Positions 26,101 to 35,328 of a stretch of DNA of 64,000 nucleotides are shown here, piece after piece. The stretch's first letter is position 1. Every line of letters begins with the position of its first letter. This stretch comes from Gracilibacillus salinarum (GTDB lineage: Bacteria > Bacillota > Bacilli > Bacillales > Amphibacillaceae): positions 3,172,001-3,236,000 of the forward strand of contig NZ_CP095071.1 in NCBI RefSeq assembly GCF_022919575.1, written 5' to 3'. The notes beneath the pieces are model-generated. The model made no database searches, was not told the origin of the DNA, and worked only from the letters and a program-made list of their open reading frames with translations. The position numbers were made by a program, and so were the translations under genes.

Positions 26101-27270
26101 ATGAAAGAACATACATGTACATTGGGTATTGTTACTCCACCGTGGTATACAGAAAAAATCGAATACAAATTACAAAACTGTCTTCCTGAGTTGTTGAACA
26201 AGCATTTAAATGGTGAACAGGAATGGGATATTAAATATTCAGCCGATCCTTTAATTGGTTTAACTGAGCATTCGAAAGAAGTGATGAATGCATTATATGA
26301 AAAGAAAGAAGAAGAAGGATGGGATTTGGCTGTATGTTTGACAGATTTACCATTATTCAGGGATAAAAGTTTAGTTGTAGCAGAAGCTAATGAAGCTAAG
26401 CAAGTTTCATTGCTTAGCTTGCCAGGAATGGGCGCATTTCCAATAATAAAAAGAATTAGAGAATCTATTATTCAATTAGTGAAAGAAATGAATGGTCAAA
26501 ATACACAAAAAGAGGCTGGCAGATGGAGTCTGAATGCGTCACAGAATAAATGGAAAAATATCTGGCGCAAAATAACGTTTATGACACCTATAAAAAAAGA
26601 AACTGTAGAAATGGACGATCACAATATGGGTGTCCGTTTCACAGTCGATTCGAGATTCAGGGCGGGTATACGCATGGTTACCGGTATGGTACGCGCTAAT
26701 CGTCCTTGGTCACTATTTCCGTCTTTTATGAAAGTATTGATGGTTGCATTTACAACAGGGATTTACGCATTGGTGTTTCCAACTTTGTGGAAGCTTGGGG
26801 GCAGTTATGGGGTAGGCAGAATGTTACTTATTTCAATTATGGCCATCACATCATTAGTAGTATGGATTATTATCTCTCATAAATTATGGGAAAGACCGAA
26901 CGATAATTTTAGTACGTATTTAAGAAGACTGTATAATTGCACGACTTTTCTTACGTTATTTACTACGATTTTGATTTATTATTTTGTCCTGTATGGTGGT
27001 TTTTTATTAGCTGTGTTTCTGTTAATTCCGATGGACGTGCTGCAGGCTCAGTTATCTGGAGAAGGTGGTTTACACCATTATTTCTTAATAGCTTGGATGG
27101 CAACTAATGTCTCTACCTTCATTGGGGCACTAGGATCGAGTCTGGAGAAAGAAGAGGTTGTGCTTTCTGGTACTTATGGCTATCGGCAAAGACAGAGATA
27201 TGAGCTTATAAAAGAAGATAAGGAAAAGCAAAAGGAAGAGGAAAAAAGTTCGGCACCTTCTGCCAACTAG
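26101..27270 (+). CDS. Conserved membrane protein with soluble N-terminal domain, function unknown
   Basis: 389 residues. Residues 1-130 are soluble (CTLGIVTPPWYTEKIEYKL, GWDLAVCLTDLPLF), residues 185-345 hold about four or five membrane helices, and the tail is charged (KEDKEKQKEEEK). Proteins of this shape occur in Bacillaceae and are often carried under misleading enzyme names; I see no enzymatic motif. RBS GAAGGGAG sits about 13 bases upstream of ATG 26101. It is followed closely by the DJ-1/PfpI gene but with its own gap of 75 bases. Confidence 0.6.
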   Translation: MKEHTCTLGIVTPPWYTEKIEYKLQNCLPELLNKHLNGEQEWDIKYSADPLIGLTEHSKEVMNALYEKKEEEGWDLAVCLTDLPLFRDKSLVVAEANEAKQVSLLSLPGMGAFPIIKRIRESIIQLVKEMNGQNTQKEAGRWSLNASQNKWKNIWRKITFMTPIKKETVEMDDHNMGVRFTVDSRFRAGIRMVTGMVRANRPWSLFPSFMKVLMVAFTTGIYALVFPTLWKLGGSYGVGRMLLISIMAITSLVVWIIISHKLWERPNDNFSTYLRRLYNCTTFLTLFTTILIYYFVLYGGFLLAVFLLIPMDVLQAQLSGEGGLHHYFLIAWMATNVSTFIGALGSSLEKEEVVLSGTYGYRQRQRYELIKEDKEKQKEEEKSSAPSAN

Positions 27271-27345
27271 AATTTGCTCATGTTTAATTTTCAAACACCC
27301 GTGGTAATTAACATAATAGAGAAACAATAAATAGGAGGTAATATC

Positions 27346-27858
27346 ATGGCAAAAATTGCAACAGTAATAACAGATATGTTTGAAGATGTAGAATATACGG
27401 ATCCAGCAAAAGAATTTAAAGAAGCTGGACATGAAGTTGTTACAATTGAAATGGAAAAAGGCAAGAAAGTGACTGGAAAACAAGGTGATGCAACAGTTAC
27501 AATCGATTACGGTATTGACGACGTATCACCTGAATCGTTTGATGCGTTGTTTATTCCAGGTGGCTTCTCACCAGATATGCTTCGAGCAGATGATCGCTTT
27601 GTTACTTTTGCGAAGCACTTTATGGATGAGATGAAACCCGTTTTCGCCATCTGTCACGGACCGCAACTGTTAATCACCGCTAAATCATTAGAAGGCCGTG
27701 GCGTAACAGGCTTTAAATCGATTCAAGTAGATTTAGAATATGCAGGCGCAAAAGTCCAGGACAAAGAAGTAGTAGTTTGTCAGAACCAACTCGTCACAAG
27801 CCGCCAGCCTGATGATTTACCAGCGTTTATTGAAGAATCGATTAAATTGTTACCATAA
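27346..27858 (+). CDS. DJ-1/PfpI family general stress protein
   Basis: 170 residues, RBS AGGAGG seven bases upstream. Cytoplasmic glutamine-amidotransferase-like fold; homologues in Bacillus (YraA, YfkM) are general stress proteins linked to repair of aldehyde-damaged thiols or proteins. Seen: ALFIPGGFSPDMLRAD, the nucleophile elbow VFAICHGPQLL with the catalytic Cys-His pair, and LVTSRQPDDLPAF at the C-terminus, all in the usual positions. Length is normal. A strong terminator follows at 27902. Confidence 0.9.
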   Translation: MAKIATVITDMFEDVEYTDPAKEFKEAGHEVVTIEMEKGKKVTGKQGDATVTIDYGIDDVSPESFDALFIPGGFSPDMLRADDRFVTFAKHFMDEMKPVFAICHGPQLLITAKSLEGRGVTGFKSIQVDLEYAGAKVQDKEVVVCQNQLVTSRQPDDLPAFIEESIKLLP

Positions 27859-27901
27859 TAGAAGCAAGAGCCTGAGGATAAAAGTAAATTAGCACAACTC
27901 G

Positions 27902-27951
27902 CCGAACGTAAGCACGAATTCAAACGATAATCGTGCTACGTTCGGCTTTTG
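27902..27951 (+). terminator. Rho-independent terminator after the PfpI gene
   Basis: GCCGAACGT-A-AGCACGA pairs with TCGTGCTACGTTCGGC (one bulged base), followed by TTTTGTTG. Confidence 0.8.
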
Positions 27952-28046
27952 TTGTATAGTATGGATGTACTGTGAAGTAACAGGAAGCGCGAAATATAGG
28001 TATCGTGATCAGCTGGGAGACCATTTTGACATGCTTTCTCTGCTAG

Positions 28047-28240
28047 AATGCCACTCCGTCCAACCACTCCGCGTCCTGCGGGGCACGGCTGAAGCTAGGC
28101 TACTACTTGCGTTACTTCTTTGCTGCCTTGCACCGAGGAAGCCTACTTCGAAGCATTACTAGTAGACACAGGTGCAGACGTTGTGGATCTTCAGCACCTG
28201 CACAATCCCGCGGGAGTCTCCGTGGTTGGACTACGTTAAT
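28047..28240 (+). repeat. Palindromic MITE-like repeat, copy A
   Basis: Begins CTCCGTCCAACCACTCCGCG and ends with GGGAGTCTCCGTGGTTGG. The ends form an imperfect inverted repeat (CCAACCAC/GTGGTTGG), with an internal module containing CTGCCTTGCACCGAGGAAGC shared with copies at 56.4-56.9 kb. Open frames here (for example around 28107-28373) are products of the repeat, not genes. Confidence 0.8.
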
Positions 28241-28534
28241 GTTAGATACTACAACTAATGTAAGAGGACGCATGCTGAGCGGTATCCTCATGTGTTTATA
28301 CTACTTTCTTGAAAATGTATGGATAGCAGCAGACATATTTTCTTATCGCATTTTTCCTGCTGTAATAAGATAAAGAATTGGAGGAACTGCCTTCTTTTGA
28401 TATACATTGTATTATGTTCCTACATTCAGCAGTGGAACCAAGTATACCATGTTATCTAGAAGATAGATGCTTTTTGTGAGAAATCATAAGGCACACAGGT
28501 CAAAATACTACCTCTACCATTGGTTGTAGAGCCT

Positions 28535-28685
28535 AAACTATAGCGTAGGCCAACCACGGAGACTCCCGTGGGATCAGCGCGAGCTGAAGATCCACTTATG
28601 AAAGAAAAGAATTTTCTTTCATAAGTTAGCTGAAGCCGTGCCCCACAGGACGCGGAGTGGTTGGCCGGAGCGATATCATAGCACA
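28535..28685 (-). repeat. Palindromic MITE-like repeat, copy B (inverted to copy A)
   Basis: Reads as the reverse complement of copy A at its ends (CCAACCACGGAGACTCCCG ... GGACGCGGAGTGGTTGG). Its centre is a different short hairpin with a perfect 15-bp stem (28594-28608 with 28612-28626). Copies A and B face each other across about 290 bases of AT-rich sequence without a gene. Confidence 0.8.
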
Positions 28686-28820
28686 TGAAATCGTTCAAAA
28701 TGACTTCAACGCTTGTTAGCATGAAGAAATCTCGCCAAATTGTCATTACTGCGCAGTATCCTTCAACTATGTATGTTCTTCATTGTTTTTTATTTTAACC
28801 GCTGCATTTTTTAATAACGG

Positions 28821-28849
28821 TTGACAAAACATTGTTTAACGAGTAAACT
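28821..28849 (+). promoter_or_regulatory. Sigma-A promoter of the LacI-type regulator
   Basis: TTGACA at 28821-28826 and TAAACT at 28844-28849 with 17-base spacing. The 22-bp operator palindrome lies about 40 bases downstream of the -10, so it would sit in the early transcribed region. Confidence 0.65.
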
Positions 28850-28888
28850 AAACTCAAATCATTTGAAACCGTTTTATTTTTTGAATTA

Positions 28889-28910
28889 AAATGATGAACG
28901 TTCATCATTT
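28889..28910. promoter_or_regulatory. Palindromic operator 1 for the LacI-family regulator
   Basis: A perfect 22-bp palindrome, half-site AAATGATGAAC. The same sequence recurs upstream of the ABC transporter operon at 30025-30050. LacI-family proteins bind such even palindromes with a central CG. Autoregulation is implied. Confidence 0.85.
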
Positions 28911-28949
28911 GGAGAGATTAACAAATGAAGTAATCAGTGAGGGAAGAGC

Positions 28950-29972
28950 ATGAGAATAACCGCGAAAACAATCGCAGAACAACTGAATATGTCGACAGCT
29001 ACCGTCGACAGGGTTTTACATAATAGAGGAGGTGTTAGTCCTAAAACAGTTAACAAAGTGTTAGCGAAGGCAAAGGAGCTTAATTATACACCTAATAAAT
29101 CAGCAAGTTTTCTGGCCCGAAAAAAATTAGTAAACGTAGCATTCGTGTTTCCTGAGTATCCGGAGTATTTTTGGAAAGAGATCGAAATGGGTATTCATTC
29201 GGCATTAGAGGACTTTAAGGATTACGGATTTCACATTGATATACGGAAAACACCACACACGATTGACAAACAAATGGAAGTGGTCGAATCGATTATTCAG
29301 TCAGAAGCATATGATGGATTGGTTATTTGTCCGACAGATGGAATACCACTAACCAGCATTATTGAATCAGGGATAAACAATGATTTCCCCATTTTTACGT
29401 TTAATAACGATTCTCCATCAAGCGGCCGAATCTCACATGTTGGTGCGGATTACTATGATGCAGGAAGGCTGGCGGCAGAGCTCTCTGTGAATTTTACCGG
29501 TAAGTCAAAAAGGTTTGCAATCATTACGGACGAAGCAGATACCTATCAGATGCAACAAAAGAGAAGAGGATTTGAAGCATTTGCTCTTGAACACCAAGAA
29601 GTGGATGCCGTGAAAATGCTTCGCTTAGACAATCAATCTATGGAGCAATCACTATTAGAGATTAAGAAGAATTTAGCGGATGTGGATAGTGTTTACGTAG
29701 CCTGTGGCTCTTTAGCTGAAGTGGCACAGCAGGTTAAACAGGTATCGAACAAGCCAGTCTTAATTGGACACGATATGAGCACTGCCATCTATGATAGTTT
29801 GCATGAGGATATTGTGATGGCCACTATCTGTCAAGATCCGACATATCAAGGAAGTTTAGCGGTCCGACTAGCTTTTAATTATTTAATGTTAAATAAACAG
29901 CCTGATAAGGAAAGCCATATAGTTAAACTGGAGATTGTAACAAAAGGAAATGCGAAGTACTATTTAAACTGA
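28950..29972 (+). CDS. LacI-family transcriptional repressor of the alpha-glycoside operon
   Basis: 340 residues. Seen: an N-terminal helix-turn-helix (TAKTIAEQLNMSTATVDRVLHNRGGVSPKTVNKVL) with the hinge region, and a periplasmic-binding-protein-like sensor domain (about 60-335; VNVAFVFPEYPEYFWKEIEMGI, YDGLVICPTDG). Known: such proteins repress sugar operons and release DNA on binding a sugar. Its gene and the operon downstream both carry the same palindromic operator. RBS GAGGGAAGAG precedes ATG 28950. The inducer cannot be read from sequence; the GH31 gene suggests an alpha-xyloside or alpha-glucoside. Confidence 0.9.
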   Translation: MRITAKTIAEQLNMSTATVDRVLHNRGGVSPKTVNKVLAKAKELNYTPNKSASFLARKKLVNVAFVFPEYPEYFWKEIEMGIHSALEDFKDYGFHIDIRKTPHTIDKQMEVVESIIQSEAYDGLVICPTDGIPLTSIIESGINNDFPIFTFNNDSPSSGRISHVGADYYDAGRLAAELSVNFTGKSKRFAIITDEADTYQMQQKRRGFEAFALEHQEVDAVKMLRLDNQSMEQSLLEIKKNLADVDSVYVACGSLAEVAQQVKQVSNKPVLIGHDMSTAIYDSLHEDIVMATICQDPTYQGSLAVRLAFNYLMLNKQPDKESHIVKLEIVTKGNAKYYLN

Positions 29973-30017
29973 TTTTTCAATCAAAAATGACGGTTACTAT
30001 CATTTTTGATTGAAAAA
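29973..30017 (+). terminator. Terminator between lacI-type gene and ABC operon
   Basis: Perfect 18-bp stem TTTTTCAATCAAAAATGA with its complement at 30000-30017 and a nine-base loop. It starts at the regulator's stop codon and precedes operator 2. Confidence 0.8.
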
Positions 30018-30024
30018 AATTCAG

Positions 30025-30050
30025 CAAAATGATGAACGTTCATCATTTTG
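30025..30050. promoter_or_regulatory. Palindromic operator 2, upstream of the ABC/GH31 operon
   Basis: A perfect 26-bp palindrome with half-site CAAAATGATGAAC, containing the whole 22-bp operator 1. It sits about 80 bases upstream of the solute-binding protein gene. Confidence 0.85.
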
Positions 30051-30129
30051 AGGGGAGCTGGTATTAAAGAGTATGTAACGACGCTATTTAACAATAATGA
30101 AAGCGCAATCTATATAAGGAGTGACAGAA

Positions 30130-31368
30130 ATGAATAAGAAATTAATTATGTTCGTATCCTTGTTTTTATTAATCGTCCTGTCTGCATGCAGCAACGATGA
30201 GGAGAGTGCGCAAAACGTTACGGACGACGGAAAGAAACACCTTTTGCTCTGGCATTATTATACCGGATCCCAGGATGCTTTAAATCAAATAATAGAGGAT
30301 TACAATCAGTCACAGGACCAAATTGAAGTATCCGCAGAATATGTCCCTTTTGATGAAATGAATCGACAATTATCAGTTGGTACGGCAGGGGACACACTGC
30401 CTGATATTGTAATAGCAGATACCGTTAATAATGCTTCGATGGCTTCTATGGGCATTTTGTCGGATATTACGGAGCAGGTGGAGCAATGGGGAAAAACCGA
30501 TCAACTGTTAAAAGGACCACTGAATTCGGCGGTATATCAAGACAAGTATTATGGTCTTCCTCTAACAACCAATGCGCTGGGCTTATTCTATAATAAAAAA
30601 TTGCTGGAAGAGGCAGGTATTGAAGAGCCTCCGAAAACATGGGAAGAACTGGAGCAAGCTGCTGAAGCATTAACGACAGATGAGGTGAAAGGCTTCGGAT
30701 TATCAGCTACCAGATCAGAGGAAGCGACCTTTCAAGTCTATCCATTTATCTATTCTGCTGGTGGTGACTACGAGCATCTGGATTCACCAGAGGTAGCGGA
30801 AGCGTTCAGCTTCTTAAAAGGAATGATGGACAAAGGATACATGAGTAAGGATATTATTACGGCGACACAAGATAATTTATCAAGAAAATTTATGGAAGGT
30901 GACCTTGCTATGATGATCAATGGTCCGTGGATGATTGATCAGATTGCGGCGAAAGAAGACTTACAATTCGGGATTACCAAAATACCGAAAGATGAACAAT
31001 ACGTCTCCGTAACAGGTGGCGACAATATTGCCATTACCAAAAACGCGGACGTCGATGCGGCGTGGGACTTTGTTTCCTGGCTGTTTGAACCAGGACAAAA
31101 TGAGAGATTTGCCAAAGAAACGGGTTATTATCCGACGAGAGCAGATGTATTAGATCAGGCAGAGTATTGGCAGACAGAACAATATTTTAAAAATTTCGTA
31201 CCAATTATGGATGAGGCTGTAGCTCGTGGTCCATCTGCTGATTGGCCGAATGTATCAGAAGCAATCCAGCTCTCGCTTCAAGAAGTATTAACAGGAACGA
31301 AGCCGATTGAGGAGTCATTAAAGGATGCTGCTGAAAAAATAGAAGAATTAGAATCAGAAGAAGAGTAA
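30130..31368 (+). CDS. ABC transporter sugar-binding lipoprotein
   Basis: 412 residues from ATG 30130, chosen because AAGGAG lies seven bases upstream and the signal peptide starts there. Lipoprotein signal MFVSLFLLIVLSACSN with lipobox LSAC; mature protein tethered outside the membrane. Family: extracellular solute-binding protein 1 (MalE-like); seen motifs are LLLWHYYTGSQ, GLPLTTNALGLFYNKKLLEEAGI and FMEGDLAMMINGPWMI. Binds the sugar for the two permeases encoded downstream. First gene of the operon under operator 2. Confidence 0.92.
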   Translation: MNKKLIMFVSLFLLIVLSACSNDEESAQNVTDDGKKHLLLWHYYTGSQDALNQIIEDYNQSQDQIEVSAEYVPFDEMNRQLSVGTAGDTLPDIVIADTVNNASMASMGILSDITEQVEQWGKTDQLLKGPLNSAVYQDKYYGLPLTTNALGLFYNKKLLEEAGIEEPPKTWEELEQAAEALTTDEVKGFGLSATRSEEATFQVYPFIYSAGGDYEHLDSPEVAEAFSFLKGMMDKGYMSKDIITATQDNLSRKFMEGDLAMMINGPWMIDQIAAKEDLQFGITKIPKDEQYVSVTGGDNIAITKNADVDAAWDFVSWLFEPGQNERFAKETGYYPTRADVLDQAEYWQTEQYFKNFVPIMDEAVARGPSADWPNVSEAIQLSLQEVLTGTKPIEESLKDAAEKIEELESEEE

Positions 31369-31398
31369 ACAGAAGTACTAAATAGAGGAGTGACGGGA

Positions 31399-33408
31399 AT
31401 GGACAGTGTATTTACGGTAGATGGGAATCGTCTTATTCGAGAATATGATGGGGAGAAAGTGTGGTTGGAGCCGTGGGGAGCAGATAGCTTACGAGTTCGC
31501 TCTACCCAGCTGACCACGATGACAGAAGAGGACTGGGCATTATTGCCGCAAGCCGGTGATGACGCAACCATTACAGTGGAAGAAGGGAAAGCTACCATCG
31601 AAAACGGCAAAATAAAAGCCGTGATCTCAGCGGAAGCTGCAGGAAAGACTACCTTTTACAACCAGAACGGCGACATTCTGTTAGAGGAGTATGTTCGGAA
31701 TCGTAAAAATTTAAAAGAGTTTACGAGTGCTCTGAAAATTGATGCGCGTGAGTTTAAAGCAAATCTGGGCGGAGATTTTCAATTAACACAACGATTTGAA
31801 TCCGATCCTAAAGAAAAAATCTTTGGAATGGGACAATACCAGCAGCCGTTCTTAGATTTGAAAAATTGTACGTTGGAATTGGCACATCGTAACTCCCAGG
31901 CTAGTGTTCCATTTGCGTTATCCAGTCTTGGCTATGGTTTTCTCTGGAATAACCCTGCGATTGGCCAGGTTACGTTTGGTAAGAATGTCACCGAATGGGT
32001 AGCGAAATCAACGAAACAGCTTGATTTTTGGATTACTGCTGGAGATTCACCAAGTGAGATTGAAGAAGCTTATGCACGGGCAACTGGTACTGTACCAATG
32101 ATGCCTGAATACGGATTAGGCTTCTGGCAGTGTAAACTCCGTTATCAAACACAGGAGGAACTCTTAGAAGTAGCCAGAGAATACAAGCGAAGAGAGTTAC
32201 CAATTGATGTTATCGTAGTCGATTATTTTCATTGGCCGACACAAGGAGACTGGAAGTTTGATACAGATTATTGGCCAGATCCGGAAGGCATGGTGCGTGA
32301 ATTAAAAGAAATGGGTATTGAGTTGATGGTTTCGGTCTGGCCGACTGTGGACAAAAACAGTGAAAACTATCAGGAAATGCTGCAAAAAGGCTATTTAACA
32401 AGAACAGAAAAAGGGATTCGAATCACACATGATTTCCTCGGAAATACCGTTTATTTCGATACGACACATCCAGGTGCAAGACAATTTGTCTGGGAAAAGG
32501 CGAAAGAAAATTATTACGATAAAGGTATTAAGCTGTTTTGGCTGGATGAAGCGGAGCCGGAATACAATGTATACGATTTTGAAAACTATCGCTATCATAT
32601 TGGTTCAAATGCACAGGTCGGTAATATTTATCCGCTCATGTTCTCTAAAGGATTCTACGATGGAATGAAACAAGAGGGGCAGGAGAATATTGTCAACCTT
32701 GTAAGGTGTGCGTGGGCAGGCAGTCAGCGTTACGGGGCGCTAGTCTGGTCAGGTGATATTGATTCAAGCTTTGCTTCATTACGAAATCAATTTAATACCG
32801 GGTTAAATATGGGATTAGCAGGTATTCCTTGGTGGACAACCGATATTGGTGGATTCCAGGGTGCTTATACCGATGACCCTGATTTTAGGGAATGTATGAT
32901 TCGCTGGTTCCAATATGGTGCATTTTGTCCTGTATTCCGTCTCCATGGTGACCGTGAGCCACACTCAGAACCACTGGGAACAAGCGGTGGTGGTTTATGT
33001 CCAAGCGGGGCGGCGAATGAAGTGTGGAGTTATGGAGAAGAAGCGTACCAAATCTTCAAAAAATACATGCTGATGCGCGAACGTCTTCGTCCATATATTA
33101 AGGGATTGATGGCAGAAGCGCATGAAAAAGGCACGCCAGTTATGAGGCCGTTATTTTATGACTTTGCGCAAGACAAGGAAACTTGGAATGTCGAAGATGC
33201 CTATATGTTTGGTCCGCAACTATTGGTGGCGCCAGTACTTCACGAAGGTCAAAGAAGTCGTTCTGTTTATTTACCGAAGGGTGCTACATGGACCAATGCC
33301 TTTACGAAGGAAGTATGGGAAGGTGGACAGTATATTGATTGTCCAGCCTCTTTAGATACGATTCCGCTTTTCTTACGAGACGGCGCAGCATTGCCAATTG
33401 AGGAGTAA
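31399..33408 (+). CDS. GH31 family alpha-glycosidase (alpha-xylosidase or alpha-glucosidase)
   Basis: About 669 residues from ATG 31399 (AGAGGAG upstream). No signal peptide, so it acts on imported oligosaccharides. Seen: an N-terminal galactose-mutarotase-like domain, a TIM barrel beginning near EYGLGFWQCKLRY, the nucleophile region KLFWLDEAEPEY (Asp at about 382), WSGDIDSSF with the acid/base region (about 455), HGDREPHSEPLG, and a beta-rich C-terminus. GH31 includes alpha-xylosidases and alpha-glucosidases; the WLDEAEPE form recalls xylosidase-type members, but specificity is not settled. Lies inside the ABC operon. Confidence 0.9.
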   Translation: MDSVFTVDGNRLIREYDGEKVWLEPWGADSLRVRSTQLTTMTEEDWALLPQAGDDATITVEEGKATIENGKIKAVISAEAAGKTTFYNQNGDILLEEYVRNRKNLKEFTSALKIDAREFKANLGGDFQLTQRFESDPKEKIFGMGQYQQPFLDLKNCTLELAHRNSQASVPFALSSLGYGFLWNNPAIGQVTFGKNVTEWVAKSTKQLDFWITAGDSPSEIEEAYARATGTVPMMPEYGLGFWQCKLRYQTQEELLEVAREYKRRELPIDVIVVDYFHWPTQGDWKFDTDYWPDPEGMVRELKEMGIELMVSVWPTVDKNSENYQEMLQKGYLTRTEKGIRITHDFLGNTVYFDTTHPGARQFVWEKAKENYYDKGIKLFWLDEAEPEYNVYDFENYRYHIGSNAQVGNIYPLMFSKGFYDGMKQEGQENIVNLVRCAWAGSQRYGALVWSGDIDSSFASLRNQFNTGLNMGLAGIPWWTTDIGGFQGAYTDDPDFRECMIRWFQYGAFCPVFRLHGDREPHSEPLGTSGGGLCPSGAANEVWSYGEEAYQIFKKYMLMRERLRPYIKGLMAEAHEKGTPVMRPLFYDFAQDKETWNVEDAYMFGPQLLVAPVLHEGQRSRSVYLPKGATWTNAFTKEVWEGGQYIDCPASLDTIPLFLRDGAALPIEE

Positions 33409-33441
33409 CGAACACAATCGGAAAGAAATGGGGTGCTTCCA

Positions 33442-34332
33442 GTGTGGAAGGAATTTCGCAGTCAGTTTAAAGGATATTTATTTGTGTTACCAGCAGTTTT
33501 ATTTATGCTGATATTAATTGGATATCCGCTTATTTATAATATTGTGCTTAGTTTTCAAAATGTTGATTTGAGTAATTTAGCAACGAGTGATAAACAATTT
33601 GTCGGCTTTGAAAACTACAAAAAAGTCGCAGGGGAAGAGGCATTTGGTATATCAATAGGGAATACGTTGATTTATACGGTCGGAAGTGTGATTTTTCAAG
33701 TAATCATTGGTTTCTGTTTAGCGTCCTTCTTTAGTATGAAATTCAAAATAGCTGGTTTTCTAAGAGGGATTATGATGATTAGCTGGTTAATTCCGATGAC
33801 CGTAACGGCACTGCTTTTTAAATTCATGATGGGATCTGGTGAAGGGATTTTTAATCAGATGCTGTTAAATGCTCATTTAATCGATGAGCCGATCGGTTGG
33901 TTATCCAGCCCTGAGGTCGCGTTGTGGAGTGTGATTATCGCTAATATCTGGGTCGGTATTCCGTTTAATATGTTGTTATTATCAACTGGATTAAGCAGCT
34001 TACCACAAGATGTTTATGAAAGTGCTAGTCTTGATGGTGCAAACTGGTGGCAGCGTTTGGTTCATATTACGTTACCACTGTTGAAACCAGTATTGATGGT
34101 TGTACTAATGCTAGGTTTCATCTATACCTTTAAAGTATTTGATATTGTATATGTTATGACTGGCGGTGGACCAATCAACTCAACTGAAGTTTTATCAACT
34201 CTAGCATTTAGATATTCTTTCTCCGATTTTGAGTTTAGCTTAGGGGCAGCAGTCGCGAATGTGTTATTCCTAATCCTATTCGCAATCAGTTTAGTCTATC
34301 TACGAATGATGAAGAAAGACGAGGGGATTTAA
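33442..34332 (+). CDS. ABC sugar transporter permease (MalF-type)
   Basis: About 296 residues; GTG 33442 follows GGGGTG, while GTG 33433 is an alternative. Six membrane helices. The cytoplasmic EAA loop reads ESASLDGANWWQRLVHITLPLLKP. Pairs with the next permease to form the channel fed by the lipoprotein encoded upstream. No ATPase gene is present in the operon, as in many Firmicute sugar systems that share MsmX-type ATPases. Confidence 0.93.
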   Translation: MWKEFRSQFKGYLFVLPAVLFMLILIGYPLIYNIVLSFQNVDLSNLATSDKQFVGFENYKKVAGEEAFGISIGNTLIYTVGSVIFQVIIGFCLASFFSMKFKIAGFLRGIMMISWLIPMTVTALLFKFMMGSGEGIFNQMLLNAHLIDEPIGWLSSPEVALWSVIIANIWVGIPFNMLLLSTGLSSLPQDVYESASLDGANWWQRLVHITLPLLKPVLMVVLMLGFIYTFKVFDIVYVMTGGGPINSTEVLSTLAFRYSFSDFEFSLGAAVANVLFLILFAISLVYLRMMKKDEGI

Positions 34333-34333
34333 C

Positions 34334-35152
34334 ATGAGTACAAGGAAAAATTGGACGTTAAGTATAGTTGGAATTGTCATTGTCGCGTTGTTCCTTTTTC
34401 CAGTCTATTGGATGATCATCACTGCTTTCAAAACACAGACGGAAATATTCCAAACGCCGCCTACATTCTTTCCGGAGACGTTTCAATTAGATAGTTTTGC
34501 TACGGTAATCGAAGGCGGGATCGGACAATATTTCCTGAACAGTGTGATTATTGCCGGTTGTGCTACGATTGTGGTACTGGTACTAGCGGTTCCATCTGCA
34601 TATGGACTGGCAAGGTTTAAGGTTAAGGGCGTCTCTTCGATGATGTTAGTGTTTCTTGTCACGCAAATGTTACCAGCAACGGTCGTGTTAACACCACTAT
34701 TTGTTGTCTTCAATAATTTGGGACTGTTAAATACGTACATTGCTCCCGTACTTGCAACCGCAACACTAGGGGTGCCATTCTCGGTCTTACTGCTAAGAAC
34801 GTTCTTTATGGGAATCCCGAAAGAATTGGAAGAAGCGGCTAGTATTGATGGGTGTGGCCGTCTTCGTGCCTTCTTGCAAGTGATTCTTCCGATCGCCTTG
34901 CCAAGCGTAATGGTCTGTGGAGCGATTTCCTTCTTCTTTGCCTGGGGTGACTTGATCTTCAGTATAACGTTCAACAGAGACCAGGAGCTCTGGCCATTAA
35001 CGGCAGGTATCTTTAATGCCATCGGTCGTTACGGCATCGAATGGAATAATCTAATGGCATTTGCCACAATCTCAGTATTGCCGGTCATTATTATCTTTGT
35101 TTCCTTACAAAAGCACTTAGTGGAAGGATTAGTGAGCGGTTCAGTCAAATAG
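34334..35152 (+). CDS. ABC sugar transporter permease (MalG-type)
   Basis: 272 residues, ATG 34334 one base after the previous stop. Six membrane helices; EAA loop EEAASIDGCGRLRAFLQVILPIALP; N-terminal PVYWMIITAFKTQTEIF typical of MalG-type permeases. Final gene of the operon; a terminator follows directly. Confidence 0.93.
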   Translation: MSTRKNWTLSIVGIVIVALFLFPVYWMIITAFKTQTEIFQTPPTFFPETFQLDSFATVIEGGIGQYFLNSVIIAGCATIVVLVLAVPSAYGLARFKVKGVSSMMLVFLVTQMLPATVVLTPLFVVFNNLGLLNTYIAPVLATATLGVPFSVLLLRTFFMGIPKELEEAASIDGCGRLRAFLQVILPIALPSVMVCGAISFFFAWGDLIFSITFNRDQELWPLTAGIFNAIGRYGIEWNNLMAFATISVLPVIIIFVSLQKHLVEGLVSGSVK

Positions 35153-35159
35153 TATGAAC

Positions 35160-35198
35160 AAAAGGGCGATACGACTTACGTCGGTATTGCCCTTTTTT
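35160..35198 (+). terminator. Terminator of the ABC/GH31 operon
   Basis: AAAGGGCGATAC-type arm pairs with GGTATTGCCCTTT, then TTTTT. The gap to 35328 holds no further feature. Confidence 0.85.
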
Positions 35199-35328
35199 GG
35201 TTTATTTGAGATTGAGATAATGAAAATATAGCGAATTATGTATCAGCATAGAGGTAATTAGGACAGGGCTTGTTGTGGCCTGCTTTCTTATAAAATGAAA
35301 AGTATATAATACTCTCATTGGCTAGATA

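Noticed and set aside
28107..28373. Open frame with SSAPAQSRGSLRGW-type sequence
   Set aside because: Lies in palindromic repeat copy A; similar peptides appear from copies at 28456-28746 and 63809-63997. No RBS; by-product of a repeat.
34483..35022. Minus-strand frame of 179 residues
   Set aside because: Shadow of the MalG-type permease gene; no RBS and composition follows the permease codons.
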